24,596 bases of DNA from Bacteroidales bacterium UBA5219 (GTDB lineage Bacteria > Bacteroidota > Bacteroidia > Bacteroidales > ML635J-15), in contig DHVB01000057.1 of the NCBI GenBank assembly GCA_002412425.1, forward strand, positions 532 to 25,127, in the 5' to 3' direction. The number at the start of each line of letters is the position of its first letter. Positions within the stretch are counted from its first letter, which is position 1. Under the pieces are notes generated by a model, which was not told the DNA's origin, did no database searches, and worked only from the letters and a program-made list of their open reading frames with translations. The position numbers and the translations under genes were made by a program. Below, piece after piece: positions 15,260 to 23,511 of the stretch.

Positions 15260-16075
15260 ATGAACTTAGAAACTATTATAAATTCGGCTTGGGACGATAG
15301 AGCTTTATTAGCAAAGCCTGAAGTGGAATCGGCTATAAATGAGGTAATTAGCTTGTTGGATTCTGGAAAGTTGAGAGTTGCTCAGCCTGTTTCGGCTCAC
15401 GAATGGAAAGTTAACGATTGGGTAAAAAAGGCAGTAATTATGTATTTCCAAATTAGAAAAATGGAAAAAACAGAACTCGGCATTTTTGAATATCATGATA
15501 AAATTCCATTGAAAAAAAATTACGACAAACTTGGAGTTCGTGTTGTACCACATGCTATTGCTCGCTATGGTTCTTATTTGGCAAAAGGAGTAATAATGAT
15601 GCCTTCTTATGTAAATATTGGTGCTTATGTAGATGAGGGAACAATGGTTGACACTTGGGCAACTGTTGGTTCTTGTGCTCAAATTGGAAAAAATGTGCAT
15701 ATATCGGGCGGAGTAGGAATTGGCGGAGTTTTAGAACCCGTACAAGCTGCACCAGTTATTATTGGCGACAATTGCTTTATAGGCTCGCGTTGCATTGTGG
15801 TGGAAGGTGTAAGATTAGAAAATGAAGTAGTTTTAGGAGCAAATGTGGTAATAACAGGTTCAACAAAAATTTTAGATGTTTCAGGAAAAGATGTGGTAGA
15901 ATACAAAGCTTTTGTTCCAGAAAGGTCTATAGTTATTCCAGGAAATATAACTAAAAAGTTCCCAGCAGGAGAGTTTAGTGTGCCTGTAGCTTTGATAATA
16001 GGAAAACGAAAAGAATCAACTGATAAAAAAACTTCGCTAAACGATGCATTAAGAGAACATGCTGTGTCGGTTTAG
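15260..16075 (+). CDS. dapD: 2,3,4,5-tetrahydropyridine-2,6-dicarboxylate N-succinyltransferase
   Basis: The product transfers succinyl from succinyl-CoA to tetrahydrodipicolinate in the succinylase route to diaminopimelate and lysine. I use the ATG at 15260 (271 residues, MNLETIINSAWDD) rather than a GTG six bases upstream. The N-terminal helical region is followed by a left-handed beta-helix with hexapeptide repeats, including GAYVDEGTMVDTWATVGSCA near 120-139 and GGVLEPVQAAPVIIGDNCF near 155-173, both typical of DapD. It is the first gene of a likely four-gene operon. Confidence 0.97.
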   Translation: MNLETIINSAWDDRALLAKPEVESAINEVISLLDSGKLRVAQPVSAHEWKVNDWVKKAVIMYFQIRKMEKTELGIFEYHDKIPLKKNYDKLGVRVVPHAIARYGSYLAKGVIMMPSYVNIGAYVDEGTMVDTWATVGSCAQIGKNVHISGGVGIGGVLEPVQAAPVIIGDNCFIGSRCIVVEGVRLENEVVLGANVVITGSTKILDVSGKDVVEYKAFVPERSIVIPGNITKKFPAGEFSVPVALIIGKRKESTDKKTSLNDALREHAVSV

Positions 16076-16093
16076 GAAAATAATAAGTGAATT

Positions 16094-17203
16094 ATGAAAA
16101 TAGCTTTTGACGCAAAACGAGCTTTTTCAAATAAAAGTGGTTTAGGAAATTATAGTCGCAATATTATTCGTGCCTTGCATGAGTATTATCCGCAAAATTC
16201 CTATTATTTATTTTCTCCAAATCCCGAAACCGATTTGTTAGAAGAAAAATATAGGACAAATACTATTAGTCCAAAAACTAAAAATTCAATTTTAAAATCT
16301 TATTGGCGAAGTTTTAAAATGGGAAACGATATTGCAGAAATAAATCCAGATATTTATCATGGATTAAGCAACGAACTTCCTAAAAATATTGCTAAAACAA
16401 AAGCTAAAAAAATTGTTACAATTCACGATTTAATTTTTTTGAAATTACCACATCTTTATAAATGTGTAGATAGAAAAATTTATTATAAAAAATTCAAATT
16501 TGCTTGTGATAATGCCGATAAAATCATTGCTACAAGTATTCAAACAAAAAATGATATAATTGAAGAATTTAAAATAAACCCCGAAAAAATAGAAGTAGTT
16601 TATCAATCTTGTAATTTAGATTTTTCGCAAAAATATTCTGAAAAAGATTTTGATAGAATACGAAAAAAATATAATTTGCCCGAAAAATATATTTTAACTG
16701 TAGGCACAATTGAAGAAAGAAAAAATGCCTTGCAAGTGTTAAAAGCTATTTTTTATTTTAACTTTGATTTAGATTATGTTTTAGTGGGACGGAAAACAAA
16801 ATATTTGAATGAAATTATTGCTTGGGCAGAAGATCATAAAATTAAGCATAAACTTCATGTTTTGAATAATGTAAGCAATGAAGATTTACCAATAATTTAT
16901 AAACTTAGCAAAGTATTTGCATATCCTTCAATTTACGAAGGTTTTGGAATTCCAATTATAGAAGCGTTTAGTTCAGAAGTTCCAGTAATTACAGCAGAGT
17001 TTGGAGCTTGTTCCGAAATTGCAGGACAAGCAGCTTTAAAAGTTGATGTTTTTAATCCCAAAAGCATTGGCTTAGCAATAAAAAATATCTTAGAAGACGA
17101 AAAGCTAAAATTAGAACTTATCGAAAAAGCAAAATTGCGAGTAAAGGATTTTAGCATTGAAAATATGATTAAAAATTTATATAGAGTTTATCAAAATTTA
17201 TGA
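16094..17203 (+). CDS. Glycosyltransferase family 4 protein
   Basis: The 369-residue product is a GT-B enzyme. The N-terminal domain starts MKIAFDAKRAFSNKSGLGNY with the GLGNYSRN loop that binds donor or acceptor, and VTIHDLIFLKLP near 111-122 is typical of the mannosyltransferase-like subgroup. The C-terminal domain carries LTVGTIEERKN near 200-210, VGRKTK near 231, and EGFGIPIIEAFSS near 281-293, where the two Glu bind the sugar nucleotide. It should transfer a sugar from a nucleotide donor, keeping the anomeric configuration, in surface glycan or glycolipid synthesis; the sugar is unknown. It starts 18 bases after dapD and overlaps tsaC by ATGA. Confidence 0.93.
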   Translation: MKIAFDAKRAFSNKSGLGNYSRNIIRALHEYYPQNSYYLFSPNPETDLLEEKYRTNTISPKTKNSILKSYWRSFKMGNDIAEINPDIYHGLSNELPKNIAKTKAKKIVTIHDLIFLKLPHLYKCVDRKIYYKKFKFACDNADKIIATSIQTKNDIIEEFKINPEKIEVVYQSCNLDFSQKYSEKDFDRIRKKYNLPEKYILTVGTIEERKNALQVLKAIFYFNFDLDYVLVGRKTKYLNEIIAWAEDHKIKHKLHVLNNVSNEDLPIIYKLSKVFAYPSIYEGFGIPIIEAFSSEVPVITAEFGACSEIAGQAALKVDVFNPKSIGLAIKNILEDEKLKLELIEKAKLRVKDFSIENMIKNLYRVYQNL

Positions 17204-17763
17204 AAGAAGAAATAGTGGCAGAAGCAATAAAAGTGCTTAAAAATAGTGGAACAATATTATATCCTACAGACACAATTTGGGGTATTGGTTGCGATGCTTT
17301 AGATGAAGTGGCTGTTAGAAATATTTATACAATTAAATATAGAGATATAACAAAAAGCATGTTGATTTTGGTTGACTCTATAGAAATGTTGGCAAACTAT
17401 GTTGAAGAAGTTCCAGCAATGGCTTTAAAACTAATAGATGCTTCAACTCGACCTTTAACAATAATTTATCCTAAACCGAAAAAAATTGCTAAAAATTTAA
17501 TTGCTGCCGACAACACCATTGGTATTAGGGTTACAAGAGACGAGTTTTGCAAATCTCTAATTAAAGAATTTGGACGACCAATAGTCTCGACTTCGGCAAA
17601 TCTTTCTGGACAAAATCCGCCTTTGGGTTATTTTGATGTGTCAAATGAAATAAAAATGGCAGTGGATTATATTGTGCCTTTGAGATTAGATGAATTAAGT
17701 AAAGCACGAAGCTCAGATGTTGTTAGAGTTTTAAAAAATGGTGAAATTGAAATAATAAGATAA
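17200..17763 (+). CDS. tsaC: Threonylcarbamoyl-AMP synthase (TsaC/YwlC/Sua5 family)
   Basis: The 187-residue product is a stand-alone YrdC-domain protein without the extra Sua5 C-terminal domain. It makes threonylcarbamoyl-AMP from threonine, bicarbonate and ATP for the t6A modification at position 37 of ANN-decoding tRNAs. Seen motifs are LYPTDTIWGIGCDA near 20-33, KYRDITKSM near 48-56 with the basic substrate-binding residues, and STSANLSGQNPP near 130-141. The start overlaps the stop of the glycosyltransferase gene by 4 bases. Confidence 0.94.
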   Translation: MKEEIVAEAIKVLKNSGTILYPTDTIWGIGCDALDEVAVRNIYTIKYRDITKSMLILVDSIEMLANYVEEVPAMALKLIDASTRPLTIIYPKPKKIAKNLIAADNTIGIRVTRDEFCKSLIKEFGRPIVSTSANLSGQNPPLGYFDVSNEIKMAVDYIVPLRLDELSKARSSDVVRVLKNGEIEIIR

Positions 17764-17769
17764 AAAAAA

Positions 17770-17807
17770 CCTCCGACTTTCTTAGGGCTAAGAATTGACA
17801 TCGGAGG
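17770..17807 (+). terminator. Hairpin between tsaC and prmC
   Basis: CCTCCGA (17770-17776) pairs perfectly with TCGGAGG (17801-17807), and the loop contains a further palindrome, CTTAGGGCTAAG (17781-17792). An A run precedes the stem, but only a broken AT-rich stretch follows rather than a T run. It is probably a terminator or RNA-processing site at the end of the dapD-tsaC transcript. The remainder of the 113-base gap shows nothing else clear. Confidence 0.55.
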
Positions 17808-17876
17808 AAATTCAGACATTTTCAAAAAAGTTACTATTTTATAAATAACCAAATTTAGTGCCAAAAATTTTTTAGA

Positions 17877-18752
17877 TTGAAAACTATAGAGCAATATAGC
17901 TTGGAAATACAGGATTTGCTTCCAAAATTTTATGATTTTGAAGAAAGAAAATCAATAGCAGAATTTTATATAAAAGAGATTTTAGATTTCAATAATACCG
18001 AATATTTATTAAAAAAGAGCGAAGTTTTAAGCAGTGAAGAATTATTAAAGCTTGAAAATAAAAAAAACAGATTAATTAGTGGAGAGCCAGTTCAATATGT
18101 TTTAAACAAGGCTTATTTTTACGATTTAGAGTTTTTTGTTGACAAGCGAGTATTAATTCCACGTCAAGAAACAGAAATTTTAGTTGATAAAATTATTAAG
18201 TTTTATTCTACCAAAGAAAATTTAAAAATTCTTGATATTGGAACAGGTTCAGGAAATATTGCTATTAGTTTAAAAAAGAATTTAAAAAATGCAGAACTTA
18301 GCGTAGTTGATATTTCTGCATCAGCTTTAGATGTTTGCAGTAAAAATGCTGATTATCACAATGTGGATTTGTGTTTTTATTGTTGTGATATTTTATCGGA
18401 AGAAGATAAATTTTTCGAGCAAGTATTTTTTGATATTATAGTTTCAAATCCACCTTATGTAACAAATTCAGAAAAAAAACTAATGTCAAAAAATGTTGTT
18501 GATTATGAACCAGAAAAAGCACTTTATGTTTCAGACGATAATCCTTTGGTATATTATGAAGCAATTACAAAATTTGCAAAACAACATTTAAAATCAGGCG
18601 GAGTTTTATTTTTTGAAATAAATGAAATGTTCGGAAAAGAAGTTGCTGAAATTTGCGAGAATTATGGCTTTGATGAGGTTGAAATTATTCAAGATTTTAA
18701 TGCTAAAGACAGGTTTGTAATAGCATCTCAGTTAAAAGTTAAAAGTGGCTGA
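17877..18752 (+). CDS. prmC: Release factor glutamine N5-methyltransferase
   Basis: The 291-residue product methylates the Gln of the GGQ motif in RF1 and RF2, which aids peptide release. The N-terminal helical domain (1-75) is followed by a SAM-binding domain with ILDIGTGSGNIAISL near 119-133 and the catalytic NPPY in DIIVSNPPYVTN near 190-201. No ATG fits the N-terminus: the only plausible start is the TTG at 17877, where the product begins MKTIEQYSLEI as family members do. The C-terminus runs past the usual end (FVIAS) by QLKVKSG, encoded by a dispersed 20-base repeat also found at the fabH 3' end. Confidence 0.94.
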   Translation: MKTIEQYSLEIQDLLPKFYDFEERKSIAEFYIKEILDFNNTEYLLKKSEVLSSEELLKLENKKNRLISGEPVQYVLNKAYFYDLEFFVDKRVLIPRQETEILVDKIIKFYSTKENLKILDIGTGSGNIAISLKKNLKNAELSVVDISASALDVCSKNADYHNVDLCFYCCDILSEEDKFFEQVFFDIIVSNPPYVTNSEKKLMSKNVVDYEPEKALYVSDDNPLVYYEAITKFAKQHLKSGGVLFFEINEMFGKEVAEICENYGFDEVEIIQDFNAKDRFVIASQLKVKSG

Positions 18753-18805
18753 CGCATACTCAGTTAAAAGTTTATAAAGTTCGTAAAGTTTTTAAAGTTT
18801 TACCA
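18727..18805. repeat. AGTTAAAAG-type short repeat patch
   Basis: CTCAGTTAAAAGTT occurs at 18727 and again at 18759. The 20 bases at 18727-18746 equal the fabH 3' end read on the minus strand (8813-8832), and the 20 bases at 18762-18781 equal parts of R1 (7225-7244) and R2 (8675-8694). Downstream it degrades into repeated TAAAGTT units. Confidence 0.8.
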
Positions 18806-18826
18806 AACACTTAACACTCTCCAACT

Positions 18827-18868
18827 AAAAACTCAACACTAAAAACTCAACACTAAAAACTCAACACT
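18827..18868. repeat. 14-bp tandem repeat, three perfect copies
   Basis: The unit AAAAACTCAACACT occurs three times without change, with a degenerate copy before it. It fills the gap between the convergent prmC and AEC permease genes, and its last bases supply part of the permease stop codon (TAG at 18869-18867). Confidence 0.9.
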
Positions 18869-19814
18869 AAAAAATCGAAATTACCCAATAAATAAACGGC
18901 AAGGTAAAAATTGAAAGCACAGAGCTAACCAAAATATTTTCAACTGCTTGTTTTGCGTTTAATCCTAAGTCTTCGGCTAATACGGAAATGATTATCATGC
19001 AAGGCATTGCTGATTGAAGTACTGCACAAATTAAAGCAGTGTCTGAAATATTTAATCCAAGACTTTTAACTAAAAATAAAATAAGGGCTAAAACTAAAGG
19101 AGCGAAAATTAATTTATTAAAACTTAAAATATATGAACGCAAATTTTGAATTAATGGTTTTAGTTTTGCTTGAGCTAAAACCGCTCCAACGTAAATCATT
19201 GATATATAAATAGTTGTGTGTCCAACGCCGAGTAAAGGTTTTAAAATTAAGTTTGGAAGTTTTATTTTAAAAATCATAAAAATTAAACCCACAGCAAAAG
19301 CAAGACTTATCGGATTTAGCAAGTGTTTTTTATTGTTTTTTTCAAGATTTTTATTTGAAGCTTTGCTCATTATTACAATTCCCCAAGTCCACATAAGCGA
19401 ATCGTGAGCTAATTGAAAAATTGTTGCATAAATTAAACCTTCGCCACCAGGAAAAAGTGCATCTAAAAGCGGAAACCCAAGAAAAATTGTATTCCCAAAC
19501 ATTGTGTGAGTGTTGTGCAGGGCTTTGTTTTCTTTATCTAATTTTAAAATTTTAGCACTGATATTACTGAGAAAATATAGCAAAATCACGCTTATAAAAG
19601 CAGAAACAAAAACAATAGGAAAGTTTTGAATAATCTCTTTATCAAGATTTGTGTTAGCAAAAGTTGTGAAAATTAAAATTGGAAGAGTAATTTTTAAAAT
19701 CACTTTTACTAAGCCAGCATTATGTTCTTTGGTTATGGCTTTTAGCTTAAAGGCAATTAAACCAATGATGGCAATTAGTGCTAAAACTAATATTTGCTCA
19801 ATAATTATTTGCAT
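18867..19814 (-). CDS. AEC family transporter (auxin efflux carrier-like permease)
   Basis: The 315-residue product has about ten membrane segments in two similar halves of five, the Mem_trans/AEC layout. Blocks such as KVILKITLPILIFTTFAN near 37-54 with the conserved Pro, FGNTIFLGFPLLDALFP near 107-123, and AVLQSAMPCMIIISVLAED near 265-283 are typical. Bacterial members move small organic acids such as malate or malonate; the substrate here cannot be told. It stands alone on the minus strand between prmC and holB. Its stop codon falls at the edge of a tandem repeat. A TAATTTTG promoter box ends only 4 bases before the ATG, hinting at a leaderless or near-leaderless mRNA. Confidence 0.92.
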   Translation of the reverse strand: MQIIIEQILVLALIAIIGLIAFKLKAITKEHNAGLVKVILKITLPILIFTTFANTNLDKEIIQNFPIVFVSAFISVILLYFLSNISAKILKLDKENKALHNTHTMFGNTIFLGFPLLDALFPGGEGLIYATIFQLAHDSLMWTWGIVIMSKASNKNLEKNNKKHLLNPISLAFAVGLIFMIFKIKLPNLILKPLLGVGHTTIYISMIYVGAVLAQAKLKPLIQNLRSYILSFNKLIFAPLVLALILFLVKSLGLNISDTALICAVLQSAMPCMIIISVLAEDLGLNAKQAVENILVSSVLSIFTLPFIYWVISIF

Positions 19815-19818
19815 TTGG

Positions 19819-19826
19819 CAAAATTA
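19819..19826 (-). promoter_or_regulatory. Putative AEC permease promoter, -7 element
   Basis: The minus strand reads TAATTTTG, a TAnnTTTG match, only 4 bases upstream of the ATG at 19814. If real, transcription would start at or within a few bases of the start codon. Confidence 0.35.
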
Positions 19827-19860
19827 TAAATTAATAAGAATATGAATTGAAATTTTTGTT

Positions 19861-19868
19861 TAATTTTG
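19861..19868 (+). promoter_or_regulatory. Putative holB operon promoter, -7 element
   Basis: TAATTTTG matches TAnnTTTG, 19 bases upstream of the ATG at 19888. It heads the holB-ricT-gldH-trmB run. Confidence 0.45.
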
Positions 19869-19887
19869 TATCTTGTGATTTTTGCTT

Positions 19888-21009
19888 ATGAAATTTGAAG
19901 AAATATTAGGTCAAAGTGAAATAAAAGAGAAGCTTATTCAGAGTTATATGAATAATAGAGTAAGCCATTCTTATTTGTTTTTTGGAACTGCCGGTTCGGG
20001 AAAACTTGGCTTGGCAATTGCTTTTGCTCAATATTTATCATGCACAAACAAACAAGAAAACGATAGCTGTGGGCAATGTCCTTCGTGTAAAAAATATGAA
20101 AAATTAATTCACCCCGATTTACATTTTGTATTTCCAGTAATTACGGAAGCGGGCAAAAAGAAAATTTCTGATGCTTTTATTTCCGAATGGAGAGAAATGA
20201 TTTTAAGCGATGTTTATGTTTCATATAACGAATGGATGCAAAATTTAGGCTCTCAAAACAAGCAAGGTTTAATTTCGGTTGACGAATCTGCCGAAATTAT
20301 TAGAAAACTTAGCTTAAAATCTTTTGAGTCGGAATATAAAATAATGATAATTTGGTTGCCAGAAAAAATGCACGTTTCTTGTGCCAATAAATTATTAAAA
20401 ATATTAGAAGAGCCACCTCACAATACAATATTTATATTGGTAAGCGACGAAAGAGAGTCGGTACTTCCAACAATTTTGTCGAGAACTCAAGCGGTAAAAA
20501 TTTTGGGAATTGACGATGATATAATGGAAAAGCATATTATCGACAAATATAATCTCTCGGCTCAAGAAGCAAAAGATATTGTGAGAATAAGCAATGGCAG
20601 TTATGTTGAAGCTAAGCAACAAATATTGGCAAATGAAGAAAATAAGTTTAACTTAAAGCAATTTATTCATTTTATGCGATTAACATATTCGCGAAATATT
20701 GCAGAAGCTTTGACATGGGCAGAAGACATGGCTAAAATAGGTAGAGAACCACAAAAAAGTTTTTTGAAATACAGTAGTATTTTGATTAGAGAAAATTTTG
20801 TTTATAATTTTAATGATAATAATATTTATTACCTAACAAAAGAAGAAGAAGAGTTTGCAAGAAATTTCGCTAGGTTTTTAAACAGTGAAAATGTGAACAG
20901 TATTGCAAAAATTTTTGATGATGCTCATTATGGAATAGAAAGAAATGGAGCAGCAAAAATTATCTTTACAGATATAGCTTTTTTGGTAATGAGAGTAATT
21001 AGAAAATAG
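19888..21009 (+). CDS. holB: DNA polymerase III subunit delta-prime (clamp loader)
   Basis: The product is the delta-prime ATPase-like subunit of the clamp loader that places the beta clamp on DNA. I use the ATG at 19888 (373 residues, MKFEEILGQSE) rather than a TTG six bases upstream. Domain I carries SYLFFGTAGSGKLGLA near 28-43 with a P-loop-like GxxGxGK, a four-Cys zinc module (SC ... CGQCPSCKKY near 48-66), KLLKILEEPPHNTIF near 168-182 and the SRx-type TILSRTQAVKI near 194-204. The C-terminal part is the helical collar domain. It lies 4 bases before ricT. Confidence 0.93.
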   Translation: MKFEEILGQSEIKEKLIQSYMNNRVSHSYLFFGTAGSGKLGLAIAFAQYLSCTNKQENDSCGQCPSCKKYEKLIHPDLHFVFPVITEAGKKKISDAFISEWREMILSDVYVSYNEWMQNLGSQNKQGLISVDESAEIIRKLSLKSFESEYKIMIIWLPEKMHVSCANKLLKILEEPPHNTIFILVSDERESVLPTILSRTQAVKILGIDDDIMEKHIIDKYNLSAQEAKDIVRISNGSYVEAKQQILANEENKFNLKQFIHFMRLTYSRNIAEALTWAEDMAKIGREPQKSFLKYSSILIRENFVYNFNDNNIYYLTKEEEEFARNFARFLNSENVNSIAKIFDDAHYGIERNGAAKIIFTDIAFLVMRVIRK

Positions 21010-21013
21010 TAAA

Positions 21014-22177
21014 ATGGCAGATAGAGAATATGAAAGAGGTTGCTTAGTTGATAAAGTTGATGAGACAACGTCTAACGTAAGCAGAGATTTTTGTTGTTAC
21101 AAACTTAATGTTTTTGATTGGTTAGGAGATATTGACGATCCTCTAGCACAAAATAAATATATTGAAGTAAGATTTAAAAATACTAGAAAAGAAATATTTT
21201 TAAATGCTAGCGATTTACAGTTGAAAATTGGAGATATTGTTGCAGTAGAAGCTTCTCCGGGTCATGACATTGGAATAGTGTCGGCTATCGGAAATCTTGC
21301 AAATCAACATGTGAATAGACAAAAATTTGCAAAAGATCAGAGCTTTAAAAAAATATATAGAAAAGCTCGCGCTCATGATATTCAAAAATGGAAAGATGCG
21401 ATTTCTCTTGAAATTCCAACAATGCTCAGAACGCGTGAATTTGCCGATAGCCTTGGTTTGGAAATGAAAATTGGCGATGTGGAGTTTCAAGGAGATAAGA
21501 CAAAAGCCATATTTTATTACATTGCCGAAGATAGAGTTGATTTTAGAGAGCTTATCAAAAAAATGGCTGAAGAGTTTAAAATTAGAATTGAAATGAAGCA
21601 AATAGGTGCAAGACAGGAAGCAGGAAAAATTGGCGGAATTGGTCCTTGCGGAAGAGAACTTTGCTGCACTACTTGGATATATGATTTTGTTTCTGTTTCA
21701 ACAAATTCGGCACGATTGCAAGAACTGTCTTTAAATCCTCAAAAACTTGCAGGACAATGCATTAAGCTTAAATGTTGTTTAAATTATGAACTTGAAGTTT
21801 ATTTAGATGCAAGAAAAAATTTTCCAGACGACGACATAAATCTTAAACTAGCAGAGGGAGAAGCTATTCATATTAAAAATGATGTATTTAAAAATTTAAT
21901 GTATTATGAAATTAAGATAAACGATATTTCTGTGATTCGTGCTTTAGATGTTGATAAAGTAAAAGAAATAATAGAATTAAATAAAAAAGGCATTTTCCCT
22001 GAAAAAGTTTTTGATGAAAATAGTAAAGTTAGCCCTAAAATTAGCTTGAGTTTTAAAGAAGAATTAAATTCAGATAGTTTAACTAGGTTTGATACTCCAC
22101 AAAAACCAAAACAAAAAAATAGAAGAAACAAAAACAGACATAATAAATTTCGCAAACCAAATGAGAAAAAGAATTAA
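21014..22177 (+). CDS. ricT: PSP1-domain protein, RicT (YaaT)-like
   Basis: The 387-residue product contains the PSP1 C-terminal domain (about 100-260). The cysteine block GIGPCGRELCCTTWI near 212-226, followed by GQCIKLKCCLNYELEVY near 248-264, is the hallmark of RicT/YaaT, which in Bacillus forms an iron-sulfur Y complex with RicA and RicF that steers RNase Y. The last 30 residues are strongly basic and Asn/Lys-rich (PKQKNRRNKNRHNKFRKP), suggesting RNA binding. Linkage to holB is ancient and also seen in Firmicutes, where yaaT follows holB. RicA and RicF partners are not in the window, so the role in Bacteroidota is open. The 3' end overlaps gldH by 17 bases. Confidence 0.92.
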   Translation: MADREYERGCLVDKVDETTSNVSRDFCCYKLNVFDWLGDIDDPLAQNKYIEVRFKNTRKEIFLNASDLQLKIGDIVAVEASPGHDIGIVSAIGNLANQHVNRQKFAKDQSFKKIYRKARAHDIQKWKDAISLEIPTMLRTREFADSLGLEMKIGDVEFQGDKTKAIFYYIAEDRVDFRELIKKMAEEFKIRIEMKQIGARQEAGKIGGIGPCGRELCCTTWIYDFVSVSTNSARLQELSLNPQKLAGQCIKLKCCLNYELEVYLDARKNFPDDDINLKLAEGEAIHIKNDVFKNLMYYEIKINDISVIRALDVDKVKEIIELNKKGIFPEKVFDENSKVSPKISLSFKEELNSDSLTRFDTPQKPKQKNRRNKNRHNKFRKPNEKKN

Positions 22178-22643
22178 AATAGTTTTTATTTTATTTATTG
22201 TACTTTCAAATGTTTTCTTTGTTTCTTGTGATAGAAACAAGGTATATGAAGGCTTTGAAGAAATTCCAGATAATATTTGGGACAATAAACAAAAAATAAA
22301 TTTTGTGTTCGAGATAGATGACACTCTTGCTCTTCACAATGTTTATATACATATTAGACATGCTTCTAATTATCAGTATAAAAACATTTGGCTTTTTGTA
22401 AAGTCTTCGGCACCAAATGGTTTAGTTCAAATAGATACTCTTGAGTGTAATTTAGCCGACGATTTAGGAAAATGGTATGGAAAAGGTGGCGATATTTTAA
22501 ATTTGCAAATGCCCTGGAAAATGAATGTTAGGTTTGCTCATAAAGGAAAATATTCGGTTGAATATGAACAGGCTATGCGAATGGAGCAATTGCCGGGTAT
22601 AACACAAATGGGTTTAAGAGTAGAAAAAGTTGATGCAAAATAA
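22161..22643 (+). CDS. gldH: Gliding motility lipoprotein GldH
   Basis: I place the start at the ATG at 22161, inside the end of ricT, giving 160 residues. The signal peptide MRKRIKIVFILFIVLSNVFF ends in a lipobox-like FVSC with the lipidated Cys at 23. A longer open frame from 22089 has a hydrophilic extension that would hide the signal. The mature part has FVFEIDDTLALHNVYIHIRH and IWLFVKSSAPNG and WYGKGGDI, all typical of GldH, a periplasmic lipoprotein first found as needed for gliding in Flavobacterium johnsoniae but also present in non-gliding Bacteroidota. The T9SS sorting domain at 4362-4590 shows that the organism has, or once had, type IX secretion. Confidence 0.92.
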   Translation: MRKRIKIVFILFIVLSNVFFVSCDRNKVYEGFEEIPDNIWDNKQKINFVFEIDDTLALHNVYIHIRHASNYQYKNIWLFVKSSAPNGLVQIDTLECNLADDLGKWYGKGGDILNLQMPWKMNVRFAHKGKYSVEYEQAMRMEQLPGITQMGLRVEKVDAK

Positions 22644-22650
22644 ATTATAA

Positions 22651-23361
22651 ATGTCAGCAAAAAGAAAGTTAGAAAAGTTTGCACAAAACAAAACGTTTGA
22701 GCATTTTTTTGAACCTCAATTCAATTTTCAAAATCCTAGTGATTATGAAATGAAAGCTAATTGGGCTAAGGATTTTTTTAAAAATAAAAATTCTTTAATT
22801 GTTGAATTAGGTTGTGGAAAAGGAGAATATACTGTTGGACAAGCAAAGCAATATCCACAAAATAATTATATAGGTGTGGATATAAAAGGAGCAAGAATGT
22901 GGAGAGGAGCTAGCGATGTTTTGAACTTGGGTTTGAAAAATGTTGCATTTTTACGAACAAGAGTAGAATTTACTCCATTTTGCTTTGCTAAAAACGAAGT
23001 TAGCGAAATTTGGATTACTTTTCCAGACCCACAAAAAGGACCACGCAAAAGAATTAGAAAAAGATTGACTTCTTCGGAGTTTTTATCTAGATACCAAAAA
23101 TTTTTAATTGATGATGGCTTTGTTAATTTAAAAACTGACGACGACACTTTGTATGAATATACAAAATCTGTTGTTTCCTTAAACAATTTGGAAGTAATAG
23201 TTGATACAGATAATTTGTATGAATCTAAATACTATACAGGAGCTTTAACAATAAAAACACATTATGAAAAAATGTGGAATCAAGAAAATAGAATTATAAA
23301 ATATTTAAAATTCAAGTTACCTCAAAATTTAAAATTAATTGAGCCGCCATATGAGGAGTGA
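22651..23361 (+). CDS. trmB: tRNA (guanosine(46)-N7)-methyltransferase
   Basis: The 236-residue product methylates N7 of G46 in the tRNA variable loop. The SAM site is VELGCGKGEYT near 51-61, an acidic ribose contact is in IGVDIKGARMW near 74-84, and the TrmB signature is WITFPDPQKGPRKRIRKRLT near 116-135, followed by LKTDDDTLYEYT near 161-172. It begins 7 bases after gldH and closes the operon. The next 150 bases hold a G-rich stretch, then the promoter of the RNA-binding protein gene. Confidence 0.95.
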   Translation: MSAKRKLEKFAQNKTFEHFFEPQFNFQNPSDYEMKANWAKDFFKNKNSLIVELGCGKGEYTVGQAKQYPQNNYIGVDIKGARMWRGASDVLNLGLKNVAFLRTRVEFTPFCFAKNEVSEIWITFPDPQKGPRKRIRKRLTSSEFLSRYQKFLIDDGFVNLKTDDDTLYEYTKSVVSLNNLEVIVDTDNLYESKYYTGALTIKTHYEKMWNQENRIIKYLKFKLPQNLKLIEPPYEE

Positions 23362-23477
23362 GGGAGGGAATGGGGAAAAGTCTTTCAGTGTAAGTCATTG
23401 ATTATTAGTATATTGTGAGATGTGCAAATTTGTTTTATTTTTTCCATTTATTTTAGTGTTGTTCTAAATTATTTGAT

Positions 23478-23485
23478 TATCTTTG
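23478..23485 (+). promoter_or_regulatory. Putative promoter of the RRM protein gene, -7 element
   Basis: TATCTTTG matches TAnnTTTG and lies 26 bases upstream of the ATG. A TTG at 23459-23461 is 16 bases upstream, slightly close for a -33 element. Confidence 0.5.
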
Positions 23486-23511
23486 CATCTTAATTTAATT
23501 AAAATTTTAGA

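Noticed and set aside
15308..15906. Minus-strand frames inside dapD
   Set aside because: They overlap a highly conserved gene, have low-complexity Cys/His/Ser-rich translations, and show no domain or start signal.
18827..18868. Tandem repeat as a CRISPR array
   Set aside because: The 14-bp units are adjacent without spacers and no cas gene is present.
23354..23376. G-rich stretch at the trmB end as a G-quadruplex
   Set aside because: It has only three runs of three or more G (GGG, GGG, GGGG) plus a lone GG, and partly codes for trmB, so a stable four-tract quadruplex is not supported.
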